A stretch of 64,000 bases of DNA. It comes from Sphingomonadaceae bacterium OTU29LAMAA1 (GTDB taxonomy: Bacteria; Pseudomonadota; Alphaproteobacteria; Sphingomonadales; Sphingomonadaceae). Below are positions 9,128 to 17,415 of the stretch, piece by piece. The notes under the pieces were generated by a model. The model was not told the DNA's origin and searched no databases. It saw only the letters and a list, made by a program, of their open reading frames with translations. The position numbers and the translations under genes were made by a program. The stretch is taken from NCBI GenBank assembly GCA_024072375.1, contig CP099617.1:3851001-3915000 (forward strand). Reading direction: 5' to 3'. The stretch's first letter is position 1. Each line of letters opens with the position of its first letter.

Positions 9128-10487
9128 AGGTCTTGCGCCACCAGCCGATGTCTTCGCGGGTGATGATGTCCATCATCTTCTGCCAGCGTTCGATGCGTTC
9201 CTCGCGCGGCATGCGCAGTGCGAGCATGATCGCGTCGGACATTTCCTCGGCGGAATAGGGGTTTATCAGCACCGCATCCGTCAGTTGGCATGCGGCACCC
9301 GCGAAGCGCGACAGGATCAGGACGCCGGGGTCTTCCGGGTTCTGTGCCGCGACATATTCCTTCGCGACGAGATTCATGCCGTCGCGCAAGGGAGTAACTA
9401 GGCCGATCTTGGCGGCGCGGTAGATGCCGGCGAGCACGTCGCGCGGATAGCCCTGGTTGACGTAGCGGATCGGCACCCAGTCGATGTCGGCATAGGCGCC
9501 GTTGATCCGGCCCGCGAGCCCTTCGAGGTTGCTGCGGATCTTCTGGTAGCTGCCGACGGTGGCGCGGCTGGGCGGGGCGATCTGGAGGAGGGTGACCTCC
9601 TTGCGCTCTTCGGGATGCTCGACGAGGAAGCGTTCGTAGCCGAGGAAGCGCTCTTCGAGACCCTTGGAATAATCGAGCCGGTCGACACCGACGATCATGT
9701 CGCGGCCGACCGCGGCGTCGCGCATCTGGCGGAACGACAGGCGACCGCGCGTGCTGGTGGCGAGGTCGGCAAATTCCTTGGCGTCGATGCCGATCGGGCA
9801 GGCCATCACCTTCACCCGGCGGTCGTCGAGGACGAGGTCGCCATCCTCCATATGCGCGCCGAGTTCGTGCATCGCATAATCGCAGAAGGACTGGAGCCAT
9901 TCGTCGGTGTGGAAGCCGATGACGTCATAGGCGAACAGGCTGCGCACCAGCGCCTGCGCCTCTGGCAGAATCGCGAGCAGGCGGCGCGGCGGCCACGGGA
10001 TGTGGAGGAAGAAGCCGAGGCGGTTGCTCGCACCGCGTTTGCGTAGTTCCTCGCCAAGCGGGAACAGGTGGTAATCCTGAATCCAGACCGAATCGTCTTC
10101 CTCGATCAACGGCTGGACGGTGTCGGCGAAGCGTTCGTTGACGCGCTGGTAGCCGCCGGCGAATTCGCGTTCATATTCCGCTAGATCGACGCGATAGTGG
10201 AACAGCGGCCAGAGCGTCCGGTTCGCGTAGCCGTTGTAATATTCGTCGATATCCTGTTCTTCGAGATCGACCGTTGCGGTGGTGACGCCTTCGCTGCGCT
10301 GGAAGGTGATCTGGCCGGTATATTCATCGGTCTGCTCGCCCGACCAGCCGAACCACATGCCCTTGTACTCGCGCAACGCGGAAGCGAGCGCGACGGCAAG
10401 CCCGCCCTGTGCGCCGGACTTGGAGCCCGACGGGGCGGATACGCGATTGGATATGATGATCAGACGGCTCAGCGGATCGAACTCCAT
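9063..10487 (-). CDS. otsA: Trehalose-6-phosphate synthase
   Basis: GT20 glycosyltransferase that joins UDP-glucose and glucose-6-phosphate into trehalose-6-phosphate in the cytoplasm. The 474 residues include the N-terminal SRLIIISNRVSAP, the glycine loop SGAQGGLAVAL, WIQDYHLFPLG and FFLHIPWPP. The donor-phosphate residues sit in GVDRLDYSKGL, and TPLRDGMNLVAKEYVA lies near the end; all are hallmarks of OtsA. Its ATG sits 19 bases inside the end of the GH15 gene, so it is probably translated by coupling; no good ribosome site is seen. It is the last gene of the otsB-GH15-otsA unit and converges on the MscS gene. Confidence 0.95.
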   Translation of the reverse strand: MEFDPLSRLIIISNRVSAPSGSKSGAQGGLAVALASALREYKGMWFGWSGEQTDEYTGQITFQRSEGVTTATVDLEEQDIDEYYNGYANRTLWPLFHYRVDLAEYEREFAGGYQRVNERFADTVQPLIEEDDSVWIQDYHLFPLGEELRKRGASNRLGFFLHIPWPPRRLLAILPEAQALVRSLFAYDVIGFHTDEWLQSFCDYAMHELGAHMEDGDLVLDDRRVKVMACPIGIDAKEFADLATSTRGRLSFRQMRDAAVGRDMIVGVDRLDYSKGLEERFLGYERFLVEHPEERKEVTLLQIAPPSRATVGSYQKIRSNLEGLAGRINGAYADIDWVPIRYVNQGYPRDVLAGIYRAAKIGLVTPLRDGMNLVAKEYVAAQNPEDPGVLILSRFAGAACQLTDAVLINPYSAEEMSDAIMLALRMPREERIERWQKMMDIITREDIGWWRKTFTDALMETPLEMEPQEQPEHA

Positions 10488-12280
10488 GGTTTGGACAACA
10501 GGGCGGCACAGTTGATCATGCCCACCAATGAATAGGTCTGGGGATAATTTCCCCAGAGTTCTCCTGATGTTGGATCGATGTCTTCAGAAAGAAGACCCGC
10601 TGCGGTACGCCGTGCCAGCATCTCGTCGAACAGGGCACGGGCATCCGCCTCTCGCCCGGTGAAGTGCAGGGCCTCGATCAGCCAGAAGGTGCAGACGTTG
10701 AACGCGGTCTCCGGCAGGCCGAAGTCGTCCTCGGTATCGTAGCGGAGCATGTGGCTGCCGCGGCGTAGGCCCTTCTCCACCGCCTCCAGCGTGCCGATGA
10801 AACGCGGATCGCCGGGTTCGAAGAAGCGCAGGTCGAGCAACTGGATCAGGCTGGCGTCGAGGTCGTCGCCGGAGAAGGTCGCCGACATGCGGTTGGTTTC
10901 GGGACGCCACGCATTGACCTCGATCTCCTTACGGATCTTGTCTGCGCGGTCCTGCCAAAAGACCCGGCGATCGGCCAAGCCGAGGACGTGCGCGGCGTTG
11001 GCAAGGCGGTCGCACGCTGCCCAGCACATCGCCGACGAATAGGTGTGGACGCTCTGACGCGTGCGCAATTCCCACAGGCCGGCGTCCGGCTGATCGTGAT
11101 ATTTCCACGCACGCTCGCCGACGTGTTCGAGGCTCTGGAAATCCTCGATCCCCGACTGGCGGAACAGGCGCTGATCGAAGAAGGCGTGGACGCTGCACAG
11201 CACGATCTGGCCATAGGCGTCGTGCTGGATCTGCTCGTAGGCCTGATTGCCGACGCGCACCGGTCCCATGCCGCGATAACCGGCAAGGGCGGGGGCGAAC
11301 CGCTCTTCCAGCGTCGCTTCGCCGAGCACGCCGTAGAGCGGCTGGATGTGACCGCCGGCCGCGCTGTCGACGATGTTGCGGAGGTAGCCGAGATAGCCCT
11401 CCAGCACGTCGAGCGCGCCGAGGCGGTTGAGCGCCTGCACGGTGTAATAGGCGTCGCGGACCCAGCAGTAGCGATAATCCCAGTTGCGCTCCGATCCGGC
11501 ATGTTCGGGGATCGAGGTGGTGAGCGCGGCGACGATCGCGCCGGTCTCCTCATGCTGGCACAGCTTCAGCGTGATCGCCGAACGAATGACGACGTCCTGC
11601 CATTCCAGCGGGATGGCGAGGCCGCGCACCCATTCCTGCCATTCGGTGATCGTCTGGGCGAGCATGGCGTCGAGCGTGTCGGCGAGGTCGCCGCTGAAGC
11701 TTTCGTCCGGCCCCAGGAAGAAGTGCAGCGGGCGTTCGAGGCGGAAGGTGCGCTCTTCCTGCACCATCCCGATCGGCGCGGTGGTCGTCAGGCGAAGCTG
11801 CATCGCGTCGAGCAGGATGCGCAGATGGTTCGATCCACCGATCTGTTCGCGGCAGGTGCCGCCCCAGCCGCAGGTGGTGCGCAACTGCATCGTGACGCGC
11901 GGGCTGCCCCGTAGCGGCCGGACGATGCGGGCGAATGCGACCGGGCGATAGGTGCGACCCGAGCGAACGAAGCGCGGGCAGAAATCGATCACCTCAAGCG
12001 CATTGCCGGCGCTGTCGGTGTGCGTGCTGACCAGGATCGGGGTGTTGCGGATGTAATGTTGTTCGACGCTGACCGAGTTTTCGATCTCGACCCCCCAATA
12101 ACCGCTGTCCGGTTCGGCACCGCCGACGAGAGCGGAGAACAGGGGATCGCCATCGACGCGCGGCACGCAGGCCCAGACGAAGCGGCCCGCCCGGTCGATC
12201 AGCGCACTGACCTGGCAATTGCCGATCGGCCACAGGTCGACGCTGGTGCTGGAGGGCGTGCTGGTCGACTCTGCGGTCAT
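10469..12280 (-). CDS. Glycoside hydrolase family 15 protein (glucoamylase/trehalase-like)
   Basis: A 603-residue (alpha/alpha)6-barrel enzyme. The N-terminal beta-sandwich begins SVDLWPIGNCQVSALIDRAGRFVWACVPR. The barrel carries RNWDYRYCWVRDAYYTVQAL, with the conserved WDYR-CW-RDA motif, then the acid region PVRVGNQAYEQIQHDAYGQ and, near the end, LLSEDIDPTSGELWGNYPQTYS. Bacterial and mycobacterial GH15 members of this type are glucoamylases or trehalases (family knowledge). The position between otsB and otsA makes a trehalose or trehalose-phosphate substrate the best inference. The start at 12280 (MTAEST) is favoured because its ATG overlaps the otsB stop in an ATGA, while an upstream in-frame ATG at 12313 would lie within otsB. 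Confidence 0.9.
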   Translation of the reverse strand: MTAESTSTPSSTSVDLWPIGNCQVSALIDRAGRFVWACVPRVDGDPLFSALVGGAEPDSGYWGVEIENSVSVEQHYIRNTPILVSTHTDSAGNALEVIDFCPRFVRSGRTYRPVAFARIVRPLRGSPRVTMQLRTTCGWGGTCREQIGGSNHLRILLDAMQLRLTTTAPIGMVQEERTFRLERPLHFFLGPDESFSGDLADTLDAMLAQTITEWQEWVRGLAIPLEWQDVVIRSAITLKLCQHEETGAIVAALTTSIPEHAGSERNWDYRYCWVRDAYYTVQALNRLGALDVLEGYLGYLRNIVDSAAGGHIQPLYGVLGEATLEERFAPALAGYRGMGPVRVGNQAYEQIQHDAYGQIVLCSVHAFFDQRLFRQSGIEDFQSLEHVGERAWKYHDQPDAGLWELRTRQSVHTYSSAMCWAACDRLANAAHVLGLADRRVFWQDRADKIRKEIEVNAWRPETNRMSATFSGDDLDASLIQLLDLRFFEPGDPRFIGTLEAVEKGLRRGSHMLRYDTEDDFGLPETAFNVCTFWLIEALHFTGREADARALFDEMLARRTAAGLLSEDIDPTSGELWGNYPQTYSLVGMINCAALLSKPWSSIR

Positions 12281-13023
12281 GCGGTCAGGCTTTCGGTTGC
12301 GGTTTCGAGCCACGTGAGGGTGGTGGCGACATCATCGAGGCGCCAGGCGGCGGCGGTATCGCGGGGGGCACCGATCAGGATGCCGGCACCGCCTAGGTCG
12401 CGGGCGGCGACCATCGCCGGTTCGTCGGTATCGTCGTCGCCGAGGAATACGGGGGTGCGACCCGCGAATAGCGGCGCCTGCATCAGGGCGCGGAGCGCGG
12501 TGCCCTTGTCCGCACCGGGAACGCGAACCTCGATCATCATCTTGCCGGTCTGCAGATGCAGGCCGGCATCAGCGGCAAGGGTCGCGGCGAGATCGCGGGC
12601 GGCGGCTTCGGCGGTCGGGGCGGCGCGGTAGTGAAGCGCGGCTCCGAGCGGCTTTTCCTCGACCAGCACCCCGTTTGTTGCGGTTGCGAAGGTATGCATC
12701 TGGTCGACTATACGGTCGAGGGCAGCGGGACGTTCCGCGCGGGCATGCCGGCCGTCGGGCCATGCGACTTCCAGTCCGTGGCTGCCCGAGATCGCGAAAT
12801 GAGGATTGCCGAACAGCGCGCGGATGCCGGCGACCGGCCGCCCGGAGATGATCGCGACGCGACCGTCGAGCGCGTCGCCCAGACGATCGATGAGGGCGGC
12901 GAGGCGGGCGTCGACCGCGACGGCGTCGGGATGGCCCTGCAACTCGACGAGCGTGCCGTCGAAATCGAGGAACAGCGCCGCATCGCGGAGCAGATCGGCA
13001 GGGGGCGGAGGGAGGTGCGTCAC
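12277..13023 (-). CDS. otsB: Trehalose-6-phosphate phosphatase
   Basis: HAD-superfamily phosphatase that converts trehalose-6-phosphate into trehalose. The first HAD motif LFLDFDGTLVE carries the nucleophile Asp20 and the general acid Asp22. IISGRP, SHGLEV, KPLGAALHYR and PVFLGDDDTDEPAM supply the remaining HAD motifs. I place the start at the GTG at 13023, giving 248 residues, the normal OtsB length. The frame continues upstream with arginine-rich, shadow-like sequence antisense to a glycosyltransferase, so longer starts are unlikely, although no strong ribosome site marks 13023. It leads a unit with the GH15 gene (4-base ATGA overlap) and otsA. Confidence 0.9.
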   Translation of the reverse strand: MTHLPPPPADLLRDAALFLDFDGTLVELQGHPDAVAVDARLAALIDRLGDALDGRVAIISGRPVAGIRALFGNPHFAISGSHGLEVAWPDGRHARAERPAALDRIVDQMHTFATATNGVLVEEKPLGAALHYRAAPTAEAAARDLAATLAADAGLHLQTGKMMIEVRVPGADKGTALRALMQAPLFAGRTPVFLGDDDTDEPAMVAARDLGGAGILIGAPRDTAAAWRLDDVATTLTWLETATESLTA

Positions 13024-13163
13024 GCAGCGCCGTGTCGGGGATCGGGCGGGGAGGGTCAAGCGGGTGACGTCCACACGACGCGCTCTGCGAACGCGTATTA
13101 TTGTGCGTAATGGATTAACCATAAGCTGCGACAGCCGATTTCGTTCGTTCTGGAAGAAGCCCG

Positions 13164-14171
13164 ATGACCCATACTCCCACCATCGCCGCGACTCTGATCG
13201 TGCGGGACGAGGCAAGGTGTATCTTGCGGTGCCTGGACAGTGTCGCACCCTTCGTGGACCGGATGGTGGTCGTGGATACGGGATCGGTCGACGATACCGT
13301 GGCGATCGCGCTGGGAGCGAGGGCAGAGGTGCATCATGTGCCTTGGTCCGACGATTTCTCGTCCGCGCGCAACGAAGCGCTGCGACTGGCTGCGTCGGAC
13401 TGGCATCTGGTGCTCGATGCGGACGAATGGATCGTGTCGGGCGGCGATAGCCTGCGCGATTGGTGCAAGGAGCCGGCGCGGCTGGGGCAGGCGTGCATCC
13501 ACAGCGACGACGGTGACGGCGCAACCACGACTCGCAGCTGGATCACGCGGCTCTTACCGCGGGGCGTGTGGTTCGAAGGGCGGGTTCACGAACAGGTCGC
13601 CTCTGCTCTGCCTCGGGTGCGAACCGGCCTGCACGTCGGCCACGACGGCTATCGGTTGGCGCAGATCGCCCGCAAACAGGATCGCAACCACCGGCTGCTG
13701 CTGGCCGAACTTGCGACGCAACCCGGTGACCCGTATCTGCTCTATCAGTTGGGCAAGGATGCCGACATGCGCGGCGATGCCCTTGAGTCGGCGCGCCACT
13801 ATGCGGATGCCGTGCCCGTAACGCCGCGATCGGCGGCATGGCGGCACGCGCTGATCACCTGCGCGATCCCTGCGCTCGTTAAGGCCGGACGGCTGGAGCA
13901 GGCGATGGCGCTGGCCGAGGCGGAGATGCCGTATTGGACCGGCTCACCCGATTTCTTCTTCGTGCTCGGCGACCTGCTGCTCGCGCGTGCGATCGCCGAT
14001 CCGGCACGGGCGGTCGACCAGTGGCTACCGCTGGCGGTCGGGGCGTGGGAGCGCTGTCTGGCGATCGGCGAGCAGCCTGCGCTGGAGGGTAGCGTCGCGG
14101 GGCGGGGGAGTCGTCTCGCCCGGCACAATCTCCACGTGATCGGATCGCAGCTGGCGCTGCTGGCCGGCTGA
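13164..14171 (+). CDS. Family 2 glycosyltransferase with C-terminal helical (TPR-like) part
   Basis: Transfers a sugar from a nucleotide donor; acceptor unknown. The GT-A domain occupies about residues 1-170: TIAATLIVRDEARCILRCLDS, VVDTGSVDDT, WSDDFSSARNEAL, and the metal-binding VLDADEWIV as the DxD motif. The second half (about 175-335) is alpha-helical with repeat-like blocks (LLYQLGKDADMRGDALESARHY and PDFFFVLGDLLLA) that look like TPRs. This layout resembles SunS/WaaE-type enzymes. A GGAAGAAG ribosome site stands 5 bases before the ATG. It is divergent from otsB, with 140 AT-richer bases between, and ends 3 bases from the RluE-type gene on the other strand. Confidence 0.85.
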   Translation: MTHTPTIAATLIVRDEARCILRCLDSVAPFVDRMVVVDTGSVDDTVAIALGARAEVHHVPWSDDFSSARNEALRLAASDWHLVLDADEWIVSGGDSLRDWCKEPARLGQACIHSDDGDGATTTRSWITRLLPRGVWFEGRVHEQVASALPRVRTGLHVGHDGYRLAQIARKQDRNHRLLLAELATQPGDPYLLYQLGKDADMRGDALESARHYADAVPVTPRSAAWRHALITCAIPALVKAGRLEQAMALAEAEMPYWTGSPDFFFVLGDLLLARAIADPARAVDQWLPLAVGAWERCLAIGEQPALEGSVAGRGSRLARHNLHVIGSQLALLAG

Positions 14172-14174
14172 ACG

Positions 14175-14714
14175 TCAGGCGGCGCGCCATGCGCCCGGTG
14201 CGAGATCGTCCAGCATCCAGTCTCCGATGCGCCAGCGGATCAGCCTCAGCGTCGGGTAGCCGACGGCGGCGGTCATGCGGCGGACCTGGCGGTTGCGGCC
14301 TTCGGTGATGGTCAGCGACAGCCAGGTGTCGGGGATCGACTGGCGGACGCGGATGGGGGGTGTGCGGGGCCAGATGTCGGGCGGGGCGATGCGCTCGGCT
14401 TCGGCGGGGCGGGTGAGGCCGTCGTTCAGCATCACGCCGGACCGCAGCCGGTGCAGCGCATCGTCGTCCGGAAGGCCCTCGACCTGCACCCAATAGGTTT
14501 TCGGCAGCTTGAACTTGGGGTCGGCGATGCGGGATTGCAGGCGGCCGTCGTCGGTGAGGAGGAGCAGGCCCTCGCTGTCGCGGTCGAGGCGGCCGGCGGG
14601 GTAGACGCCCGGCACGTCGATATAGTCCGACAGGGTGGCGCGGGTGGTCGGACTGCCGCGGTCGGTGAACTGGCTGAGGACGTCGTAGGGCTTGTTGAAC
14701 AGGATGAGGGTCAC
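14175..14714 (-). CDS. rluE: 23S rRNA pseudouridine synthase, RluE type
   Basis: Isomerises a uridine in 23S rRNA to pseudouridine. The 179-residue protein has only the catalytic domain: [14 protein letters not shown] at the N-terminus, the catalytic motif [17 protein letters not shown] with Asp44, the KTYWVQVEG strand and [20 protein letters not shown] near the end. Lack of an S4 domain and the short length fit RluE rather than RluB/RluF (family knowledge). It begins 6 bases after the nucleotidyltransferase stop, so it is probably co-transcribed with the inositol-phosphate unit without any obvious functional link. Confidence 0.9.
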   Translation of the reverse strand: MTLILFNKPYDVLSQFTDRGSPTTRATLSDYIDVPGVYPAGRLDRDSEGLLLLTDDGRLQSRIADPKFKLPKTYWVQVEGLPDDDALHRLRSGVMLNDGLTRPAEAERIAPPDIWPRTPPIRVRQSIPDTWLSLTITEGRNRQVRRMTAAVGYPTLRLIRWRIGDWMLDDLAPGAWRAA

Positions 14715-14720
14715 GGCGGT

Positions 14721-15428
14721 TCAGGCCGCGAGTTGCGTCATCCAGCCCTCGGCATGCGCGAATGCGGGGGCGTCGTCGACGTCGAGCCAGTCGAGATCGC
14801 TGCAATCGACGATCTTCGCCGAGCCCTCGGCGGCGAGGATGCGGACGCCTTCGGTGAGCGAGGGGCTGTCGAGCGTCGCCAAGGCTCCGAAGAAGCGCTG
14901 GGACACGGCGAAGATGCCGGTGTCGTAGCAATCGTGCGGGGTCAGGCCCTTGCCGATGGCGACGATCGCATCGCCACGGGTGGCGACGTTGGTGACGTCG
15001 AGCGGGTCGACCCAGGGATGGCCGAGGCGGCGGTCGATGCCAAGGCGGAGACCCATGCCGGCACCGGCCCTGGCGAGGCGGCGGTAGTGGCGCGGCTGGA
15101 CGAGGTGATCGCACATCGCAAGCACTGCGCCTTCTTCACCGACGAGCGCGCGGGCGGCGAGCGCCGACACGCCGTTGGGCTGGTGATAGTCGGTCATCAC
15201 CGTCACCACTTCCAGTGGCCATTGCCGACTGGCGAGATGCGCGGCGATCGCGTCGGCGCCATAGCCGAGCGACACGATCGCGCGCGTCAGACCCGCTGCC
15301 GCCATGCCGTCGAGGGCATGATCGATCAGCGCGCGCCCGGCGACCGGGCAGAGCGGCTTGAACGGCGTGACCGAACGGAGCCGGCTGCCCTGTCCGGCGG
15401 CGAGCAGCAGGCCCGTGGTTATCATCAT
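14721..15428 (-). CDS. NTP-transferase (MobA/IPCT-like) of the inositol unit
   Basis: A 235-residue Rossmann-like nucleotidyltransferase that couples NTP to a sugar or polyol phosphate. The motif LLLAAGQGSR (7-16), the conserved lysine in TPFKPL (Lys24), and the metal-binding region MCDHLVQP near 108 identify the family. Immediate coupling to inositol-1-phosphate synthase (ATGA, 4 bases) suggests CTP:inositol-1-phosphate cytidylyltransferase, as in the archaeal and thermophile di-inositol-phosphate route (inference). Other possibilities are a hexose- or glycerol-phosphate nucleotidyltransferase. The start is one of two adjacent ATGs at 15428 and 15425; longer upstream reading would run into the synthase gene. 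Confidence 0.82.
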   Translation of the reverse strand: MMITTGLLLAAGQGSRLRSVTPFKPLCPVAGRALIDHALDGMAAAGLTRAIVSLGYGADAIAAHLASRQWPLEVVTVMTDYHQPNGVSALAARALVGEEGAVLAMCDHLVQPRHYRRLARAGAGMGLRLGIDRRLGHPWVDPLDVTNVATRGDAIVAIGKGLTPHDCYDTGIFAVSQRFFGALATLDSPSLTEGVRILAAEGSAKIVDCSDLDWLDVDDAPAFAHAEGWMTQLAA

Positions 15429-16516
15429 GCGGCCTTGATGAAGTCCTCGACCGCGATCTGCGCGAGGTCGTCGGTCATCTGGTGGCGCGGGTGCTTGCAG
15501 AAATACGCGCTCGCGGGATCGATGACGCCGGCGATGCCGCGGTCCTTGGCGATGGCGGCGCAGCGGATCATGTCGATCGCGACACCAGCGCTGTTGGGCG
15601 AATCCTCGACCGACAGGCGCAGTTCGAGGTTCATCGGCACGCCGCCGAACAACTGGCCTTCCATGCGCAGGAAGCAGACCTTGTTGTCGTTCTGCCACGG
15701 CACGTAATCCGACGGGCCGATGTGGACGTTGTCGTCGTCCATGCGCTCGGCCGCGACCGACTGCACCGCTTCGGTCTTCGAGATCTTCTTCGATTCAAGA
15801 CGGCGGTGATTCGACATGTTGAGGAAGTCGGTGTTGCCACCGGTGTTGAGCTGGTAGGTGCGGTCCAGCTTGACGCCGCGCTTGGCGAACAGGTCGGTCA
15901 GCACGCGGTGGACGATCGTCGCACCCAGCTGCGCCTTGATGTCGTCGCCGATGATCGCGACGCCGGCATCCTCGAACCGCTTGGCCCAGACCGGGTTGGA
16001 CGCGATGAAGACGGGGATGTTGTTGACGAAGGCGACACCGGCTTCCAGCGCGCATTCGGCGTAGAATTCGGTCGCTTCCTGACTGCCGACCGGCAGGTAG
16101 TTCATCAGCACGTCGGTGCCCGACGCCTTCAGCTCGGCGACGATCTCGGCCTTGGTCGGCTGCGTGTCGTTGGCGACGATGAAGGTGCGGTCGTCCTTGT
16201 AGTCGGACATGTGCTCGGCGACGCCGTCCAGGACCGCGCCCATCTTCACGATCGTGCCGGTGGCGGGCAGGTTCGCGGCGAAGACGGCGGTGCAATTTGG
16301 CTTGGCGAAAACCGCCTCGGCCACGTCCTTGCCGACCTTGCGTGCGTCGACGTCCCACGCGGCGACGACCTTGATGTCCGAAGGCTTATAGCCGCCGAGT
16401 TCCCAGTGCATGAGGCCGACGAGATCGTTGGCGCCTTCGCGATAATGCTCCAGCCCCTGGACGAGCGAGCTCGCGCAGTTGCCGATGCCGACGATGGCGA
16501 TGTTGATGCTCTTCAT
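15425..16516 (-). CDS. ino1: Inositol-3-phosphate (myo-inositol-1-phosphate) synthase
   Basis: NAD-dependent isomerase that cyclises glucose-6-phosphate to inositol phosphate. The 363 residues match the short bacterial/archaeal form (family knowledge). The Rossmann loop IAIVGIGNCASSL is at the N-terminus. Further conserved blocks are AAWDVDARKVGKD, MNYLPVGSQEATEFYA, IIGDDIKAQLGATIVHR, LNTGGNTDFLNM, and SKKISKTEAV with the active-site lysines. The start ATG at 16516 overlaps the TGA of the CDP-alcohol phosphotransferase in an ATGA, and the stop overlaps the nucleotidyltransferase start in the same way, so the three proteins are probably made together in fixed ratio. This supplies the inositol phosphate for the two flanking enzymes. 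Confidence 0.95.
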   Translation of the reverse strand: MKSINIAIVGIGNCASSLVQGLEHYREGANDLVGLMHWELGGYKPSDIKVVAAWDVDARKVGKDVAEAVFAKPNCTAVFAANLPATGTIVKMGAVLDGVAEHMSDYKDDRTFIVANDTQPTKAEIVAELKASGTDVLMNYLPVGSQEATEFYAECALEAGVAFVNNIPVFIASNPVWAKRFEDAGVAIIGDDIKAQLGATIVHRVLTDLFAKRGVKLDRTYQLNTGGNTDFLNMSNHRRLESKKISKTEAVQSVAAERMDDDNVHIGPSDYVPWQNDNKVCFLRMEGQLFGGVPMNLELRLSVEDSPNSAGVAIDMIRCAAIAKDRGIAGVIDPASAYFCKHPRHQMTDDLAQIAVEDFIKAA

Positions 16517-17373
16517 GAATGACCCTGTTCGCTTGAAAGTAGAATGGATTGCGGCGCGAGGCCGTGAACGAAGCGGCGTTCGACGCGCCGGTGAGCGGAG
16601 AGGCCGAGCGTGGCGATCACCGTCAACGGTACGATTTCGAACCACCAGAAGATGCGCGGATCGCCCGCGAGGCAGGCGATGCAGATCGCCCATACCCGGA
16701 CGTTGGCGGTGAGCAAGGATTGCAGCCGCATCACCGGCACGGCGGCGGCGGCATATGCGGCGGCAAAGGCGCTACGGTCCTCCGCGGCGCCGAAGCGGCG
16801 TTCGAACGGCATCGAGAGGCGATCGACGCTGCCAGCGACGCTGTCGTAGAGGCGGACGAGCACCATGCCGGTTGGCTGCGGCACCACGGCGAGCGGCAAC
16901 CCAAGGGCGCGGCGATGGAAGCGCGCGCGTTCGCCCTCGTACAGACTCGACTGCACCGCATGGGCGGCGGCGGCGGTGAGTGCGAGGACCCAGCCCTCCA
17001 CCGTTCCCACCGTCCAGGCGAGCGAAAGATAGATCAGCGCGAAGACGCCATGGTCGCACAACCCGTCGAGCGTACGGCCGAGCGCGCTCGCCGTCTGCGT
17101 CGCGCGGGCGATCATCCCGTCGAGGCCGTCGGCGATCAGCCAGGCGACCGAGAAGACCAGCCCGACCAGCGCGAGCGCGGGATAATACCAGTTGGCATAG
17201 GCGATCGCCGCTACCGTCCCGCAGGCCAGTCCAGCCAAAGAGACCATGTTGGCGGAAATCCCATGCCGCAGGGCAAAGGGGAGCAAGGCGTGCGACGCGG
17301 GGTGAATCAGGTAGAGGTTCGATGGGTCCTCGATCCGGCGATCGCGTGAGCCATCCCGGGGAGGCGGTGTCAT
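16513..17373 (-). CDS. CDP-alcohol phosphotransferase (inositol-lipid or di-inositol-phosphate synthase candidate)
   Basis: Integral membrane enzyme that displaces CMP from a CDP-alcohol with a second alcohol. The full family signature D-x2-DG-x2-AR-x8-G-x3-D-x3-D is intact at residues 82-107 (DGLDGMIAR onwards, last Asp107), and about six hydrophobic helices surround it. The length of 286 is larger than a typical PgsA. Coupled to Ino1 and a nucleotidyltransferase, it may use CDP-inositol, or join inositol phosphate to a CDP-activated lipid; the sequence alone does not decide (inference). It is the first gene of the unit; the ATG has no clear Shine-Dalgarno. The NAD synthetase gene ends 42 bases upstream on the same strand. 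Confidence 0.88.
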   Translation of the reverse strand: MTPPPRDGSRDRRIEDPSNLYLIHPASHALLPFALRHGISANMVSLAGLACGTVAAIAYANWYYPALALVGLVFSVAWLIADGLDGMIARATQTASALGRTLDGLCDHGVFALIYLSLAWTVGTVEGWVLALTAAAAHAVQSSLYEGERARFHRRALGLPLAVVPQPTGMVLVRLYDSVAGSVDRLSMPFERRFGAAEDRSAFAAAYAAAAVPVMRLQSLLTANVRVWAICIACLAGDPRIFWWFEIVPLTVIATLGLSAHRRVERRFVHGLAPQSILLSSEQGHS

Positions 17374-17415
17374 CAGGCGTTCATAATGCGCCGGTAACGG
17401 CGCAAACGCAATATT

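Noticed and set aside
13024..13524. N-terminal extension of otsB by up to 167 residues
   Set aside because: The added sequence is Arg/Pro-rich and antisense to the glycosyltransferase; OtsB is normally about 250 residues.
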